From positions 48,803 through 112,802 of the forward strand of contig DASZIG010000117.1 of NCBI GenBank assembly GCA_035949375.1: a stretch of 64,000 nt of DNA, given 5' to 3'. The stretch comes from Gp13-AA77 sp035949375. Its GTDB lineage: Bacteria; Acidobacteriota; Terriglobia; UBA7540. The notes under the pieces are model-generated. The model saw nothing but the letters and a program-made list of their open reading frames with translations. It ran no database searches and had not been told where the DNA came from. Position numbers and translations under genes: made by a program. This document shows positions 1 through 8,611 of the stretch, in pieces. Positions within the stretch are counted from its first letter, which is position 1. Each line of letters starts with the position of its first letter.

Positions 1-207
1 TCCGGGGTGAGGGTCACGAGGTCTGCCGAGGCCCGCGCTGTAGGCTATCTTATAGCGATGGCCCCCGAGAGCAGCCCCTTACTCGGAACCTGTTGTGTGA
101 TGCGAGGCAGGGCATTCGTCAGTGCCCGACGACCCGAACCTCTCTTAAACCGAAATGGCGTGCCCTGCCCTTAGACACATCGGCTCCGGGCAGCAGGGCC
201 CGCCCTG
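1..207. other. No gene recognised
   Basis: No convincing coding frame, RNA gene or repeat was seen at the left edge of the window. The stretch lies downstream of the stop of the minus-strand cupin gene and may be its 3' flank. Confidence 0.4.
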
Positions 208-696
208 CTATTTCTTCCGGCTAGGGTCATCGTCAGGATTGACGTAGTTGAATTGCAGAGGCGACGTGCCGTGGACCTGCACCACGACTTCGCCGCTGGC
301 CATCGCGTAGTGGTGCATGCTCGGGTCCAGGTAAGCAAAGCTGCCCGCCGGGAAACTCAACATGCCGTTCTCTTCAAAGTGGTCTCCCATGCCGACCTTG
401 AATGTTCCCGATATCACCGTGACGTTCTCGCGCTGCGGATGCCAATGCGGCGCTATGCGATAGCCGTCCGGCATCTTCAGACGCAGCGTATAGTCTCCGC
501 TGGTCGCGAGAGGATTGCCTTCCAGAACGGCCAGTTGTGCGCCGGCCGGCATGAATGGCGGCGCCGGACCGTATGGAATCGAGTCTGGTGTAAACGCGTT
601 TTTTTCCTGTGCAGGAGCCGCACCAACGATGCGGGAATGCCTGACCGCGGCCAGTACCCCCGCGAGCGCCAGGACCAAACATACATTCCGTTTCAT
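208..696 (-). CDS. Exported cupin-domain protein
   Basis: A 162-residue protein with an N-terminal hydrophobic signal peptide (about residues 1-27, cleavage likely near GAAPAQ) and a single cupin barrel. The first cupin motif is visible as H84-W-H86 with E90, followed by a glycine turn (ISGTFKVG). The second motif carries H128/H129 in DPSMHHYAMASGE. These are the usual metal-binding positions, so a metal-binding periplasmic protein is likely; substrate and reaction are unknown. A strong AAGGAGG ribosome site lies a few bases before the ATG. It is divergent from the winged-helix/TPR regulator that starts 145 bp away, so the two may share a control region. Family assignment is firm; the function is open. 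Confidence 0.85.
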   Translation of the reverse strand: MKRNVCLVLALAGVLAAVRHSRIVGAAPAQEKNAFTPDSIPYGPAPPFMPAGAQLAVLEGNPLATSGDYTLRLKMPDGYRIAPHWHPQRENVTVISGTFKVGMGDHFEENGMLSFPAGSFAYLDPSMHHYAMASGEVVVQVHGTSPLQFNYVNPDDDPSRKK

Positions 697-814
697 GCTA
701 CTTTCCTCCTTGAGTCAGAACTGTGGAACCGGCAGACACTATCGCTCCATCGCCGGGCCACTTCAATCGGATTCCAATCACTTTAGTATATTTTTTATGT
801 ATCGGCGTAATTTG

Positions 815-843
815 CTTACAAATTAGGGCTTATCGACTACAAT
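815..843 (+). promoter_or_regulatory. Candidate sigma70 promoter, possibly leaderless
   Basis: CTTACA at 815-820, a 17-base spacer and TACAAT at 838-843 resemble a -35/-10 pair. The -10 box overlaps the annotated ATG at 842, and the predicted transcript start (about 850) falls on a second in-frame ATG at 851. The regulator could therefore be translated from a leaderless mRNA beginning at codon 4 of the longest frame. This is inference from spacing only. Confidence 0.35.
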
Positions 844-2653
844 GGCCGTCATGAGGGGTCCGAAAGCGAGTGAGATCGAGCTCGACCTCGGCCGTTACGA
901 GCTTCGACGCGGCGGGCGCAGGGTCAAGCTTGAGAAGAAGCCGATGGAACTGCTGATTTTTCTGGTCCGCCGCCGGGAGCAGATGGTTTCCCGCTCAGAC
1001 ATCGTGACCAGGCTTTGGGGCTCCGATCTCTTCGTCGATACCGAGCGGAACATCAACAACATCGTGCGTAAAATCCGCACCGCCTTGGGTGACCCGGCCG
1101 CTGAACCGCGGTTTCTGGAAACGGTGGTCGGGAAGGGGTATCGGTTCATCGGACCTGTCCGCGTGATCAGCCCCCTCTATCCACCTTCCGATTCGCGTGA
1201 GGGCGCCGGCGGCCAGATGCCGGTGCGCAACGGTTCCACGGGGAAAAGTGAGCGCGCTTCGCTTGCTGTGTTACCGCCGCATCTTCCAGGCGACCACGCG
1301 GACGACAACGGCTTTTCTCTGGGTTTTGCGGATGCCCTGGTTTCCCGTCTGGCGAACCTGGAGGGCGTTGACGTTCTCCCGACGTCGGCCATGCTGAACG
1401 TGCCCACGCGGGCACGGGCGCCGGAAATCGCGTCGCGCCTGGGAGTCCGCTTCGTGGTGCACGCTACGCTGGGGGCGTCCAAGGCGGAATCGCCTTTGTC
1501 GGTGGAGCTGTTTGATTCTCACTCGCAAAGCAGTTGCTTCGTGGGGGACCTGCCGCTCGACGTGCAGCGCGCCCTTGACCACGTGGATGACATTGCCTCC
1601 CACACCGCCCGAGCGCTGAAGCGGCCCCTTCACCTGGCAGCCCGGAGCCAGGCCCGCTACAGTCGCGATCCACTGGCATACGCCCAGTTTATCCAGGGTT
1701 ACCGGCGTAGCTCCTCCGGCGATCCCATCCTGCTTGAAGAAGCGACGCAAAACCTGATGAACGCCGTCGCCCGCGACCCTGCCTTCGCGCTCGCCCATGC
1801 TGTTCTCTCTTTCGTGTGCGCCGTACGTCACTTCGAATTCGATCCCAGCCGAAGCTGGCTGGAAAAGGCCGAATTCCACTGCCGGCGCGCGCTTGAGCTC
1901 GATCCGGCGCTGCCCGAAGGGCACGTTTCCAACGCTTTTTTGCTCTGGGGGCCTGCCAAGAACTTCCAACACATCGACGCGATCGCTGAGCTGAAGCGCG
2001 CCCTGGCCCTGCAGAAGAATCTACCCCACGCGTACAACCGCCTGGGGACGATCCTGGCCCACATCGGCCTGCTGGATCATGCGCGCACAATGTACGAATG
2101 GGGCAAGCCTTTCGATCCGAACAAAAGGATCAGTCACAGCATTGCCCAGGTCTACCTGTGGAGCGGAGAGTACGAACTCGCCCGGGAAGAGTCAGAGAGG
2201 TGGCGTCTCGAGAATCCGGCGAGCAAATACGCTCTTTATTTCGCCCCCCAACCCGCGATGCTAACCGGGGACTTGAATGGGGCCAGGAGCCTGGTCGACG
2301 AAGCCGCAAGCCTGATGCCCGAAGAACCGCTGATTATCAGCCTGCAAGGGGTGATGTACGCCTTGACGGACAAGTCCGCGCAGGCCCTGAGATGCATGAA
2401 CCGGGCGTGTGCGAACCCGAAATCTTTCGGTCACGCTCACCACACCTACTATCAGATCGCCTGCATACTTTCCCTGCTCAACCGGACCGACGCGGCGCTT
2501 GAATGGCTTGAGCGCAGCGTCGATACCGGTTTCGCCTGTTGGCCGTTCTTTCTTAAGGACCCATGCCTCAAAAATCTCCGCGGGCACGCGCAGTTTGAAC
2601 TGCTGGTCAGTTCCTTGCAAGCCAGGTTTGCAGACGATTTGGGGCTATTGTAA
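842..2653 (+). CDS. Winged-helix (OmpR/PhoB-type) TPR regulator
   Basis: A 603-residue protein. Residues about 13-100 form an OmpR/PhoB-type winged helix (IELDLGRYELRRGGRRVKLE, then ...ERNINNIVRKIRTALGD... and VVGKGYRF), the DNA-binding part of CadC-like regulators. Residues about 135-270 resemble the adenylate-cyclase/TolB-like linker found in such proteins (SLAVLPPH...FSLGFADALVSRLANL). The rest is alpha-helical with TPR-like repeats (for example EKAEFHCRRALELDPALPEGH and NRLGTILAHIGLLDHARTMYEWG). No transmembrane helix was seen, so it is probably a cytosolic transcription factor with a protein-interaction sensor domain. Two other winged helices of the same subtype occur at 29.6 and 40.3 kb. 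The start may be 842 or 851. The target is unknown; the divergent cupin gene is the obvious candidate. Confidence 0.8.
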   Translation: MAVMRGPKASEIELDLGRYELRRGGRRVKLEKKPMELLIFLVRRREQMVSRSDIVTRLWGSDLFVDTERNINNIVRKIRTALGDPAAEPRFLETVVGKGYRFIGPVRVISPLYPPSDSREGAGGQMPVRNGSTGKSERASLAVLPPHLPGDHADDNGFSLGFADALVSRLANLEGVDVLPTSAMLNVPTRARAPEIASRLGVRFVVHATLGASKAESPLSVELFDSHSQSSCFVGDLPLDVQRALDHVDDIASHTARALKRPLHLAARSQARYSRDPLAYAQFIQGYRRSSSGDPILLEEATQNLMNAVARDPAFALAHAVLSFVCAVRHFEFDPSRSWLEKAEFHCRRALELDPALPEGHVSNAFLLWGPAKNFQHIDAIAELKRALALQKNLPHAYNRLGTILAHIGLLDHARTMYEWGKPFDPNKRISHSIAQVYLWSGEYELAREESERWRLENPASKYALYFAPQPAMLTGDLNGARSLVDEAASLMPEEPLIISLQGVMYALTDKSAQALRCMNRACANPKSFGHAHHTYYQIACILSLLNRTDAALEWLERSVDTGFACWPFFLKDPCLKNLRGHAQFELLVSSLQARFADDLGLL

Positions 2654-2854
2654 CGTAAGTTCTCATCGCTCCCGATTTTCGACCGTTTCGTCTTGGAGTT
2701 CGATCGTCCGCGACTCAGCGGGACATGGAACGACAGCTTGCGTCCTCCAAAGTTAGCGTGCAAACTGGATAGCGTTTCGCTGCCACTCGCGTTCCGCAAC
2801 GGCTCTCGTTAACCGACGAGGGCTGAACGCGAGGAGGCCGCCAGGGAGGCGCTC

Positions 2855-3301
2855 ATGCCGGATCACCAGAAGGACCTGATCATCCGCTGGTTCGAGGAGG
2901 TCTGGAACCAGGGCCGGCGGGAAACTATCGACGAGATGCTGTCTCCGGATAGCGTCCTCCACGATGGCGAGGTTGACAGTCGAGGCCCTCAGGAGTTCAA
3001 GGCCTTCTTCGACCGGATGAACGCCACATTCTCCGAAATGCGTCTTCACCGGCATGAGGTAATTTCCGAAGGGATTTACGCCTGTCTCCGATGGTCGGTG
3101 ACGGCGCGGCACACCGGTGACGCCCTCGGCCTTCCGCCAACCGGCAGGGAGATCCGAATCACTGGAATCACGATGATCCGGTTCGACGATGGGAAGTTCG
3201 CCGAAGCCTGGCAGAACTGGGACATGCACGGGCTGATCCAGCAGATAACCGGAGCTTCGGCGGTGCCCGGAGTGTACATCGGCACCGGATCTGCCGGCTA
3301 G
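2855..3301 (+). CDS. SnoaL-like (NTF2-fold) ester cyclase-type protein
   Basis: A 148-residue protein. The helix LIIRWFEEVWNQGRRETIDEMLSPDSVLHDG and the C-terminal strand IRFDDGKFAEAWQNWDMHGLIQQI are typical of the SnoaL-like polyketide-cyclase/NTF2 superfamily. Members act as small cyclases, isomerases or ligand binders, and the substrate cannot be read from sequence. A good AGGGAGG ribosome site lies 7-8 bases upstream of the ATG at 2855. It stands alone, with no polyketide genes adjacent. Confidence 0.75.
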   Translation: MPDHQKDLIIRWFEEVWNQGRRETIDEMLSPDSVLHDGEVDSRGPQEFKAFFDRMNATFSEMRLHRHEVISEGIYACLRWSVTARHTGDALGLPPTGREIRITGITMIRFDDGKFAEAWQNWDMHGLIQQITGASAVPGVYIGTGSAG

Positions 3302-3436
3302 GATTGGGTTGCCACAGAATAATTCCAAAAATTGTACTCCATCTTCCATATTTGGTAGGCTTGCTTCCGAAAAGCGGATGGTGCTCCTTAAACCTCTGAA
3401 TGCAATGGTGCTGTTGTCGCTTATAACGTGCTAAAC

Positions 3437-3453
3437 TTGGCAGGCAGCGTGCA
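3437..3453 (+). promoter_or_regulatory. Candidate sigma54 promoter of the kinase operon
   Basis: TTGGCAGG then CAGCG then TGCA gives GG (3439-3440), ten bases and GC (3451-3452), the -24/-12 layout of sigma54 promoters. The predicted start near 3464 is about 20 bases before the kinase start codon. The operon it would serve encodes an NtrC-class regulator, which fits autoregulation. Only one site was found and it is a weaker match than those at 30.9, 37.3 and 43.9 kb. Confidence 0.45.
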
Positions 3454-3482
3454 TTGCAGAGCGGCGGAGAAGGTTCTGTCCC

Positions 3483-6353
3483 GTGGCTACCCTTGCCAAT
3501 CCCGTGACCGCATCGCGGCCCTCCCTGCGGTTCAGGACGTTGCTGGCCACGGTGCTCAGTCTGGGGCTGGTGGTTTGCGGTTTCTTCAGCATCCGTCAGC
3601 AGATTTCCTACCGCCTGCCGAGCGACGGTGTGGCGTGGGTCGACTCGGCTTCCGGCGTCCAGGCGTGGCTGGTCACGCCCGGGGGGGCCGGTGACCTGGC
3701 CGGGATTCGGCCCGGAGATGTGCTCAAGGCCGTCAACGACGTGCCCGTGGCGAGCGCGGCGGCGGCTACGCGCCAGGTGTTCGAGAGCGGGATCGGCGCG
3801 CAACTGACCTACGGTCTCGATCGCAACGGGCAGCCGACACGGACGATCGTTACCGTCGAGCGTGAGAGTCATTCCGGACCGCCGCGTGGGTATCTCGACG
3901 CCGTCGGGCTGATCTACCTGTTCGTGGGTGGATTCATCCTGTTCCGGCGCTGGAGCGCGGCCAAGAGCCTCCATTTTTACTTCTTCTGCCTGACATCGTT
4001 CGTTCTTTTCGTTTTTCATTACACCGGCAAGCTGAACTCCTTCGACCAGACGGTCTATTGGCTGAACGTGGCTGCCACCCTCTTCCAGCCGGCAATCTTT
4101 CTTCACTTCTGTCTCACTTTCCCGAAGCCGGTCGCCCTGCTGCGGCAGAAGCGCTGGCTCGCGCCACTGCTTTACGTGCCGGGCCTCGTGCTCGGCGCAT
4201 TCCACGTTCTGGCCATGTGGGGCGCCTGGGGCGATGTGCGCTCGGCGGTCTGGCTCGCGGACCGGGTGGAGTCCATCTATCTGGCCGGACTCTTCATCCT
4301 CGGCGGCGCGGTTCTCGAACACTCGTATCGCACCAGCCGCATGCCGCTCCGCAAGCAGCAACTGAAGTGGGTGACGCGCGGAACCTACGTGGCCGTGGCT
4401 CCGTACGCGTTGCTCTACGCCGTGCCCTATTTTCTTGGAATCGTGCCCCCGCCCTGGATGCAGTTTTCGGCGCTGAGCCTGATCTTCCTGCCCATTACCT
4501 TTGGTTACGCCCTGGTGCGGTACCGGCTGATGGACGTGGACATCATCTTCCGGCGGGGCATGGCGTACACGCTGGCGACGGCGGTCATCGTAGGGATGTA
4601 CTTCGCCCTGATCGGCCTGTTCGCGGACTTCTTCCGCAGCCAGGTGCGCGATCTCGGACGCGGCGGCTGGATTCTGGCGCTGATGGTCACGGCGGTGCTC
4701 TTCCAGCCGTTTGTGAACTGGATCCAGGCGCGCCTGGACCGCTTCTTTAATCCCGAGCGCTATGACTACCGGCGCACGCTGCTGGAATTTGCCCGCGAAC
4801 TCACGGCGGAGTTGCGGGTCGATCGCCTGCTCGACCAGGTGACGCAACGCCTGGCGGAGACGCTGGGCGTGGAGCGCGTGGCGGTGATCCTCGGGCCGGC
4901 GGACACGCCTCCCGACGGGACCGATTGCGCGCGCGGGATGAGGCTGGCGGCGGCGCGCGGCCTGAGCGCTCCGCTCGCGGCCGACTGGAGCTTTCTCGAT
5001 CCCGGGCGCGCGGAGCTCGCCAAGGGATACCTGTTCTACGAGAATGTCCGGCGAGTGCAGGAGGTTTCGCCCGCCGCAGCGGCCACCATCGAGGAACTCG
5101 ACCTCCACTACTATCTGCCGTTCAAAATCAAGGACCGGACGCTCGGATACCTCGGCCTCGGAAAGACCCGCCACGGAGACTATCTTTCGAGCGAGGACGT
5201 GGATCTGCTCAAGACCATCGCGAGCTACGTGAGCATCGCGCTCGAGAACGCGCGTCTTTACGGGTCGCTCGAGCGGCAGGCGGACGAGCAGAGAGCGCTG
5301 CACGATTTCAGCGAAAGCATCATCGAATCGATCAGCGCCGGCGTGCTGTCGATCGACCTCGCGGGCAGGGTCGGCTCCTGGAACTCCGCGCTCGAAAAGC
5401 TTTACGGCTGGCCGCGCTCGAAGGCGGTGGGAAAGATGCTGGGCGATATTCTGCCGCCCGAACTACTGGTCGAGCTGCCCACCCGCCCGGACGCCGCCGA
5501 GTCGCGGTCGCTCTATAAGTTCAGGCTGGCGACGCCCGGCGGGAGGGAAGTGGTAGCCAACATTTCCACCACTCCGCTCGTCGATCAGGGCGGCAAAGTG
5601 ATCGGGCGCCTGCTGATCTTCAACGATCTCACCGAGCGCGTCAGCCTCGAGGATCAGCTCGTGCAGGCGGAGAAACTCTCTTCCATCGGTCTGCTCGCGG
5701 CCGGCGTGGCGCACGAGGTCAATACACCGCTGGCCGTGATCGCCTCCCAGGGCCAGATGCTGTTGCGGCAACTTCCGGCCGAAGACGCGCAGGCCCGAAC
5801 CCTCGAACGGATCATCAAGCAGGCTTTTCGCGCCTCCGACATCGTCAACAGCCTGTTGAAGTTTTCGCGGGTCAGTGGCAGCGAATTCGCCGAGTTAGAC
5901 ATCAATAAAGTTATGCAGGAAACCCTGGCTCTGGTTGAGCCGATGCTGAAGGCGTCGAAGGTTTCGCTGAACCTGCAACTAGCGGAGGACCTGCCCTGCG
6001 TGCGGGGGAACGCCGGCAAGCTGCAGCAGGTGTTCATGAATCTGCTGGTGAACGCGCGCGATGCCATGCCGAGAGGCGGAGAGCTCACGGTCGCCACCGA
6101 GCGCGAAAACGGCTCCGTGCGGGTGGAAGTTTGCGACACGGGCATGGGCATCGCGCCCGACCACCTGGGTAAGATCTTCGATCCGTTTTTTACAACCAAG
6201 GCCAAGAGCCGGGGCACGGGATTGGGCCTGGCGGTGAGCTATGGCATCATCCGCGAGCACTCCGGCAACGTCGAGGTGGAAAGCCGTCTGGGCCACGGCA
6301 GCACTTTCCGCCTGGAATTCCCGGCCCTCAGGAAGACCGTTCATGCCGTCTAA
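3483..6353 (+). CDS. Membrane sensor histidine kinase with PDZ, GAF and PAS
   Basis: A 956-residue kinase starting at GTG 3483. Order: an N-terminal membrane helix (about 18-40); a PDZ domain (about 55-125, GDLAGIRPGDVLKAVNDVPV); about eight hydrophobic helices (about 130-395); a GAF domain (about 415-590); a PAS domain (about 605-715); HisKA with the H-box GLLAAGVAHEVNTPL, phospho-acceptor His744; and HATPase_c with N, G1 (DTGMGIAPDHLGKIFDPFFTTK) and G2 (GTGLGLAVSYGI) boxes. It should autophosphorylate and pass phosphate to the regulator at 6343, whose start codon overlaps its last codons (11-base overlap), so the pair is translationally coupled. The periplasmic or intramembrane PDZ domain is uncommon in kinases and suggests sensing of a peptide or C-terminus. 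The signal is unknown. Confidence 0.9.
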   Translation: MATLANPVTASRPSLRFRTLLATVLSLGLVVCGFFSIRQQISYRLPSDGVAWVDSASGVQAWLVTPGGAGDLAGIRPGDVLKAVNDVPVASAAAATRQVFESGIGAQLTYGLDRNGQPTRTIVTVERESHSGPPRGYLDAVGLIYLFVGGFILFRRWSAAKSLHFYFFCLTSFVLFVFHYTGKLNSFDQTVYWLNVAATLFQPAIFLHFCLTFPKPVALLRQKRWLAPLLYVPGLVLGAFHVLAMWGAWGDVRSAVWLADRVESIYLAGLFILGGAVLEHSYRTSRMPLRKQQLKWVTRGTYVAVAPYALLYAVPYFLGIVPPPWMQFSALSLIFLPITFGYALVRYRLMDVDIIFRRGMAYTLATAVIVGMYFALIGLFADFFRSQVRDLGRGGWILALMVTAVLFQPFVNWIQARLDRFFNPERYDYRRTLLEFARELTAELRVDRLLDQVTQRLAETLGVERVAVILGPADTPPDGTDCARGMRLAAARGLSAPLAADWSFLDPGRAELAKGYLFYENVRRVQEVSPAAAATIEELDLHYYLPFKIKDRTLGYLGLGKTRHGDYLSSEDVDLLKTIASYVSIALENARLYGSLERQADEQRALHDFSESIIESISAGVLSIDLAGRVGSWNSALEKLYGWPRSKAVGKMLGDILPPELLVELPTRPDAAESRSLYKFRLATPGGREVVANISTTPLVDQGGKVIGRLLIFNDLTERVSLEDQLVQAEKLSSIGLLAAGVAHEVNTPLAVIASQGQMLLRQLPAEDAQARTLERIIKQAFRASDIVNSLLKFSRVSGSEFAELDINKVMQETLALVEPMLKASKVSLNLQLAEDLPCVRGNAGKLQQVFMNLLVNARDAMPRGGELTVATERENGSVRVEVCDTGMGIAPDHLGKIFDPFFTTKAKSRGTGLGLAVSYGIIREHSGNVEVESRLGHGSTFRLEFPALRKTVHAV

Positions 6354-7758
6354 GGGTTCGATTCTGATTATTGATGATGAGCAGGAGATCCGCGAGAGTC
6401 TCGAGGAATTCCTCGGCTCCGAAGGGTATGCCCTCGATTCGGCGGCCACGGCCGAGGAGGGCCTGAAGCGGGCCGGCGAACGCCCTTACGACCTGGCTCT
6501 GGTGGATGTGAACCTCCCGGACGGAAGCGGGATCGAGGTTCTCAAGAATCTGAAGCGGGAAAGCCCGGATACGGGCGTCATCATGATCACTGCCTACGAT
6601 TCGAGCCAGACGGCGTTCCACGCTTCGAAGGAGGGCGCTGAGAGCTACGTCACCAAGCCTTGGGACAACGACCGGCTGCTGCTCGAGGTCCAGAACCTGC
6701 TCGACCGCTCGCGCTTGCGCGCGGAGAACGTCCAGTGGCGGCGCGCCCTCAAGCAGTACGGGCTTCCCGGCATTGTGGGCAAGAGCCAGGCCATGCAGAA
6801 GGTCTTTGACCTGATCATGCAGGTTGCTCCCAGCCGCGCAACCATTCTGATCCAGGGCGAGAGCGGCACGGGAAAGGAACTGGTGGCCAAGACCATTCAC
6901 GCCACCAGCACGCGCGCCGACCGTCCTTTCGTTCCCGTCAACACGGGGTCGCTGCCCGTAGACCTGCTGGAGAGCACGCTGTTTGGCCACGTCCGGGGGG
7001 CCTTCACGTCCGCCGTGGTTTCGAAGCGCGGCCTGTTCGAGGTGGCCGACCAGGGCACGATCTTCTTTGACGAAATCGGGACCATCGGTGTGGAGACGCA
7101 GACCAAGCTCCTCCGGGTGATCCAGGAGCGCGAGTTCATGCGCCTGGGCGGAACGGACACGGTGAAGGTCGATGTCCGGATTCTGGCGGCGACCAATGTG
7201 GATCTGCGGCGGTTGGTGGCGGAGAACAGGTTTCGCGAGGACCTCTTTTACCGGCTGAATGTCATCAGCCTTACGCTGCCTCCTTTGCGGGACCGCAAGG
7301 AGGATATCCCTGCGCTCCTCGATCACTTCCTGGTGCGCTTTGCCCGTGAGAACGGTCGCAGTGACATGCATTTTTCGCCGGAGGCGCTGAAGCTCCTGCT
7401 GGACCATGATTGGCCGGGCAACGTCCGGGAACTGGAAAACGCCGTGGAGCGCGCCGTGGTGCTGTCGTCGGGACCGGTGCTGCAAGCGGGATTGCTGCCC
7501 GAGCAAGTCTCCGGCAACGGGAACCACCACAACACCAGGACGGGTTTCGAGGAGCTTGACGGGCACTCATTGTTCGACCTTTTGGAAAACTATCAGCGCG
7601 GCGTGATTCTGGAGATGCTCTCGCGCAGCAATTGGAGCCAGACGGAGGCCGCTGAGCGCCTGCGCATTCCCCTTTCCACGCTCAATCAGAAGATCAAACG
7701 CCTGCAGATCGATGTGAAGCGGCACCGGAATTCAGAGACGGTCCCCGGCTCATTTTGA
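6343..7758 (+). CDS. NtrC-family response regulator (GAFTSA variant)
   Basis: A 471-residue regulator. The ATG at 6343 begins MPSKGSILIIDDEQE; upstream in-frame codons lie inside the kinase. The receiver domain (1-120) has D11, D12, phospho-acceptor Asp55 and the K of VTKPWD. The AAA+ domain (about 145-375) has Walker A GESGTGKE, a Walker-B-like region FFDEIG, and LRDRKEDIP. A Fis-type HTH closes the protein (SQTEAAERLRIPLSTLNQKIKRL). The sigma54-contact loop reads GAFTSA (residues 219-224) instead of the canonical GAFTGA. The fifth residue is in the loop that touches sigma54, so activity with sigma54 is less certain than for the activator at 33.3 kb. It is the partner of the upstream kinase. 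Confidence 0.9.
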   Translation: MPSKGSILIIDDEQEIRESLEEFLGSEGYALDSAATAEEGLKRAGERPYDLALVDVNLPDGSGIEVLKNLKRESPDTGVIMITAYDSSQTAFHASKEGAESYVTKPWDNDRLLLEVQNLLDRSRLRAENVQWRRALKQYGLPGIVGKSQAMQKVFDLIMQVAPSRATILIQGESGTGKELVAKTIHATSTRADRPFVPVNTGSLPVDLLESTLFGHVRGAFTSAVVSKRGLFEVADQGTIFFDEIGTIGVETQTKLLRVIQEREFMRLGGTDTVKVDVRILAATNVDLRRLVAENRFREDLFYRLNVISLTLPPLRDRKEDIPALLDHFLVRFARENGRSDMHFSPEALKLLLDHDWPGNVRELENAVERAVVLSSGPVLQAGLLPEQVSGNGNHHNTRTGFEELDGHSLFDLLENYQRGVILEMLSRSNWSQTEAAERLRIPLSTLNQKIKRLQIDVKRHRNSETVPGSF

Positions 7759-7861
7759 GGAGTTACCTCCGCGTGGACTTGCGCGAGGGCGCCGGGTCGA
7801 CTATAGTTGGAGAGTTAACTTCGCGCCTGGGAAGGCTGTGCGAACGAGGAGCAACGAGGCT

Positions 7862-8395
7862 ATGAGAAATCCGATTCGACTGCTAACGACTTTCGCGGCC
7901 GTTGCGGTTGCGCTGCTGCTACTCTCGCCCGGAATTCTGCGGGCGCAGCAGCAAGGGAGCGGGACCCAATCGAACAAATCGAAAGAATCCCAGAACCCTT
8001 CCGTGCAGGCCCAGCAAGAGGCTCCCGGACAGCAGCAGCAGAATCCGACAAGCAGCCCCGTCCCGGCGAATCCTGAGGGCGCCGCGCCCTACGAGCCTCC
8101 GCCGGGTCCTCCGCTGGCTTCGGTGTCGCCTCCGAGCTACGAGAATGAGTATGTCAATCAAGCGGACAACCAGCAACAGACCCCGGAAGTGAACCAGTTG
8201 CAGGACCAGGAGGAAGGTCTGAGCCAGGGGGGCAGCGCCGGCGGACCCGCTCCAACGGGCGGGGCCACCCAGGGCGCAGCCGAAGGCGAGAACTACGTGG
8301 GCCCGGACGGAATGCCGAATCCGCCAACGCCCCCGCCATGCCAGGGGCAGAGCCAGAAGCAGAGTTGTGGTCGACAGGGCGGGCCGCCCGCCTGA
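7862..8395 (+). CDS. Exported Gln/Pro-rich low-complexity protein
   Basis: A 177-residue protein if started at ATG 7862 (MRNPIRLL); the frame is open a further eight codons upstream. A signal peptide is clear (LLTTFAAVAVALLLLSPGILRAQQ, cleavage after RAQ or LRA). The rest has no recognisable fold: it is rich in Gln, Pro, Gly and Ser (QQQQNPTSSP, EGAAPYEPPPGPP, SQGGSAGGPAPTGG) and ends with three cysteines (PPPCQGQSQKQSCGRQ). It is probably an unstructured periplasmic or surface protein. It follows the two-component pair by 103 bases and could be a target or a separate unit. Coding is likely from the signal peptide and codon use; function is unknown. Confidence 0.6.
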   Translation: MRNPIRLLTTFAAVAVALLLLSPGILRAQQQGSGTQSNKSKESQNPSVQAQQEAPGQQQQNPTSSPVPANPEGAAPYEPPPGPPLASVSPPSYENEYVNQADNQQQTPEVNQLQDQEEGLSQGGSAGGPAPTGGATQGAAEGENYVGPDGMPNPPTPPPCQGQSQKQSCGRQGGPPA

Positions 8396-8430
8396 TCCTG
8401 TGATCCGATCTGGACCGGGGTCCAGCTGGC

Positions 8431-8450
8431 GCGGCTGCGCTCGCAGCCGC
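8431..8450 (+). terminator. GC-rich hairpin after the Gln/Pro-rich gene
   Basis: GCGGCTGCG and CGCAGCCGC form a perfect 9-base inverted repeat with two bases between, 35 bases after the stop at 8395. No U-tract follows, so an intrinsic terminator is possible but not certain. Confidence 0.4.
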
Positions 8451-8549
8451 TTCCGAAACGCCATTCATCCCGAAGGTGGTTCTTCAGGCGAGTAACCTAC
8501 CGTGGCCCTCGAAGGGCAATTCCAAAGGCATACCGCAATAAGGGCTGAC

Positions 8550-8575
8550 GCTATGCTGGGAGCGCGCAGCATAGC
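8550..8575. repeat. Inverted repeat before the M20 peptidase gene
   Basis: GCTATGCTG (8550-8558) and CAGCATAGC (8567-8575) are a perfect 9-base inverted repeat around an 8-base loop, ending 36 bases before the peptidase start codon. It could be a leader hairpin or an operator. No known regulator motif was recognised. Confidence 0.45.
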
Positions 8576-8611
8576 CGCCAGAGCCCAATTTCACAGCTAC
8601 AGGAGGGGAGC

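Noticed and set aside
3168..5303. A 711-codon open frame antisense to the histidine kinase
   Set aside because: It is rich in Arg/His/Gln with no domain or signal, the usual shadow of a high-GC coding strand.
6328..7566. A 412-codon open frame antisense to the NtrC-class regulator
   Set aside because: Same reason: composition follows from the codon bias of the real gene on the other strand.
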